From Caulobacter vibrioides (GTDB taxonomy: Bacteria > Pseudomonadota > Alphaproteobacteria > Caulobacterales > Caulobacteraceae): a stretch of 64,000 nt of DNA. The position numbers and the translations under genes were made by a program. Every line of letters begins with the position of its first letter. Position 1 is the first letter of the stretch. The stretch spans positions 1 to 64,000 of the forward strand of contig LNIY01000117.1 in NCBI GenBank assembly GCA_001449105.1, written 5' to 3'. This document shows, one piece after another, positions 62,868 to 64,000 of this stretch. The notes under the pieces are model-generated. The model was not told the origin of the DNA. It searched no databases and saw only the letters and a list, made by a program, of their open reading frames with translations.

Positions 62868-64000
62868 ATGACCGATCCCGCGACCGAGACCGCCGATCCC
62901 AAGGCCGTGCGCCGCGTCGCGGCCTTGCGCCTGGTCACGGGACTGGCCCAGGGCCTGCTGCTGTTCGGCCTCGACCACGCGCTGAAGACCAAGGCCTGGC
63001 CGGCCACCCAGCCGGCGGTGTTCGCCGCGATCGCCGCGGTGGTGATCTTCGTGCCGTTCGTGGTGCTGGCCGGGCTGTCGGCCATGCGCTGGAGCCGGCT
63101 GGCGGCCTGGAAGCTGGTCGCGGTGCTGGTGGTCGCGGGGCTGGCCGCCTACGCCGTCCACAGCGGTCAGGCCGAGATCCGGCCGCGGTCGGTGATCCCC
63201 GAGGGCGTGGCGATGCTGGCGATCGCCGCCCTGCTGTTCATCGGCCACCACCTGGTGCAGCCGGCCGAGATGGAGCGGCGGCCGATCGCGCGCTTCACCA
63301 CCTATTTCGACGAGACCTGGAAGCACGGGGTGCAGCTGGCGCTGTCGGCCCTGTTCACCGGCGCGTTCTGGCTGCTGCTGCACCTGGCCTCGGCCCTGTT
63401 CTCGATGATCGGCATCGAGGCGATCAACAAGCTGATCGACCAGCCGTGGTTCGCCTGGCCGGCCACGGCGGTGATGTTCGCCGCCGCCGTGCAGCTGACC
63501 GACGTGCGCGCGGGCCTGGTGCGCGGGGTGCGCAGCGTGTCGCTGACCCTGCTGGCCTGGCTGCTGCCGCTGATGGTGCTGATCGCGGCCGGCTTCCTGG
63601 CGACCCTGCCGTTCAAGGGGCTGGACCTGCTGTGGGCCACCAAGAAGGCCGCGGCCCTGCTGCTGACGGCGGCCGCCTTCCTGATCGTGCTGACCAACGC
63701 CGCCTACCAGGACGGAACCGAGCCGCCGCCGAAGGTGCTGGCCTGGGCGGCGCGGATCGCCGGCCTGCTGCTGGCCCCGATCACGGTGCTGGCCGCCTAC
63801 GCCATCTGGCTGCGGGTGAACCAGTACGGCCTGACCCCCGAGCGGGTCTACGGCGCGGCCTGCGTGATCGTCGCGGCCGGCTATGCCCTCGGCTATGCGG
63901 TCGCCGCCCTCAAGCCCGGCGCCTGGATGAAGCCGCTGGAGCCGACCAACATCGCCCTGGCCTTCGTCAGCGTCGCCGTGCTGCTGGGCCTGTTCACCCC
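62868..64000 (+). CDS. DUF4153 integral membrane protein, truncated by the window end
   Basis: Translation from ATG at 62868 is open to the window end (377 codons without stop). It is a multi-span membrane protein; the stretches RFTTYFDETWKHGVQLALS, QLTDVRAGLVRGVRSVSLTLL and LPFKGLDLLWATKKAAALLL match the DUF4153 family. The C-terminal part is outside the window. Function unknown. It is divergent from ubiD, with a 153-bp region between. Confidence 0.85.
   Translation, partial: MTDPATETADPKAVRRVAALRLVTGLAQGLLLFGLDHALKTKAWPATQPAVFAAIAAVVIFVPFVVLAGLSAMRWSRLAAWKLVAVLVVAGLAAYAVHSGQAEIRPRSVIPEGVAMLAIAALLFIGHHLVQPAEMERRPIARFTTYFDETWKHGVQLALSALFTGAFWLLLHLASALFSMIGIEAINKLIDQPWFAWPATAVMFAAAVQLTDVRAGLVRGVRSVSLTLLAWLLPLMVLIAAGFLATLPFKGLDLLWATKKAAALLLTAAAFLIVLTNAAYQDGTEPPPKVLAWAARIAGLLLAPITVLAAYAIWLRVNQYGLTPERVYGAACVIVAAGYALGYAVAALKPGAWMKPLEPTNIALAFVSVAVLLGLFT

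Overview
The window is the left end of a high-GC alphaproteobacterial contig, most probably genus Caulobacter. Three things point there. The gene order lovR-lovK, then sulfate-binding proteins and a porin, then phoR-pstC-pstA-pstB-phoU-phoB agrees with what I remember of the C. crescentus chromosome. LovK has Cys70 and His180 at the positions known for the C. crescentus protein. Two promoters fit the Caulobacter sigma-T consensus (GGAAC-N16/17-CGTT). The first 19 bases are a Tn5/Nextera mosaic end, so base 1 is a library artefact at a contig edge and not genomic sequence.

Layout. 20-3740: the remnant of an integrated element of visibly lower GC (serine recombinase with a res-like repeat region, a 590-bp gene-free AT-rich stretch, a small membrane protein, an XRE regulator and a tyrosine integrase), abutting the 3' end of tRNA-Ala(CGC) at 3817-3892; its distal end is off the contig. 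4.1-17.0 kb: housekeeping genes (yggT, DUF167, a hybrid kinase, vsr, an FAD monooxygenase, cysK, a C5-methyltransferase, dapE, glutaminase, truA, fmt). 17.1-24 kb: a sigma-T-type promoter with a small lipoprotein, then a reverse-strand run argB-HAD-dapD-LRR kinase and the operon lovK-lovR-SemiSWEET. 24-38.5 kb: two sulfate-binding paralogues, an OprO/P-type porin and a large autotransporter, then the divergent phosphate regulon phoR-pstCAB-phoU-phoB with a three-repeat Pho box in the 3' end of phoR. 38.8-46.5 kb: a MerR/CDF metal pair around a 21-bp dyad, a cysteine hydrolase, a hybrid kinase, purD, an aminoglycoside-phosphotransferase-like protein and a secreted amidohydrolase. 46.7-56 kb: an envelope cluster (lpxK, waaA, Zn CDF transporter, DUF374 acyltransferase, msbA, a HCxxGxxR phosphatase, DUF4170, an inositol-monophosphatase-type enzyme, pmbA). 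56-64 kb: MAPEG, an SDR/LysR divergent pair, an M14 carboxypeptidase, a membrane protein, a UbiD-family decarboxylase and a DUF4153 protein cut by the window end.

How it works together. The two best-supported regulatory units are phosphate uptake (PhoR/PhoB/PhoU with PstCAB, but no PstS here) and blue-light/general-stress signalling (LovK/LovR). Lipid A synthesis and export genes are grouped with a phosphatase that could act on lipid A. Intergenic spaces are heavily populated by four short palindromic repeat families (called A-D here), one copy nested inside another and one supplying the C terminus and stop codon of vsr. No CRISPR array, retron, toxin-antitoxin locus or defence island was recognised. 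The least explained stretches are the truncated element at the left end, the 590-bp structured region in it, the autotransporter passenger with calcium-type loops, and the LRR-kinase cotranscribed with dapD.
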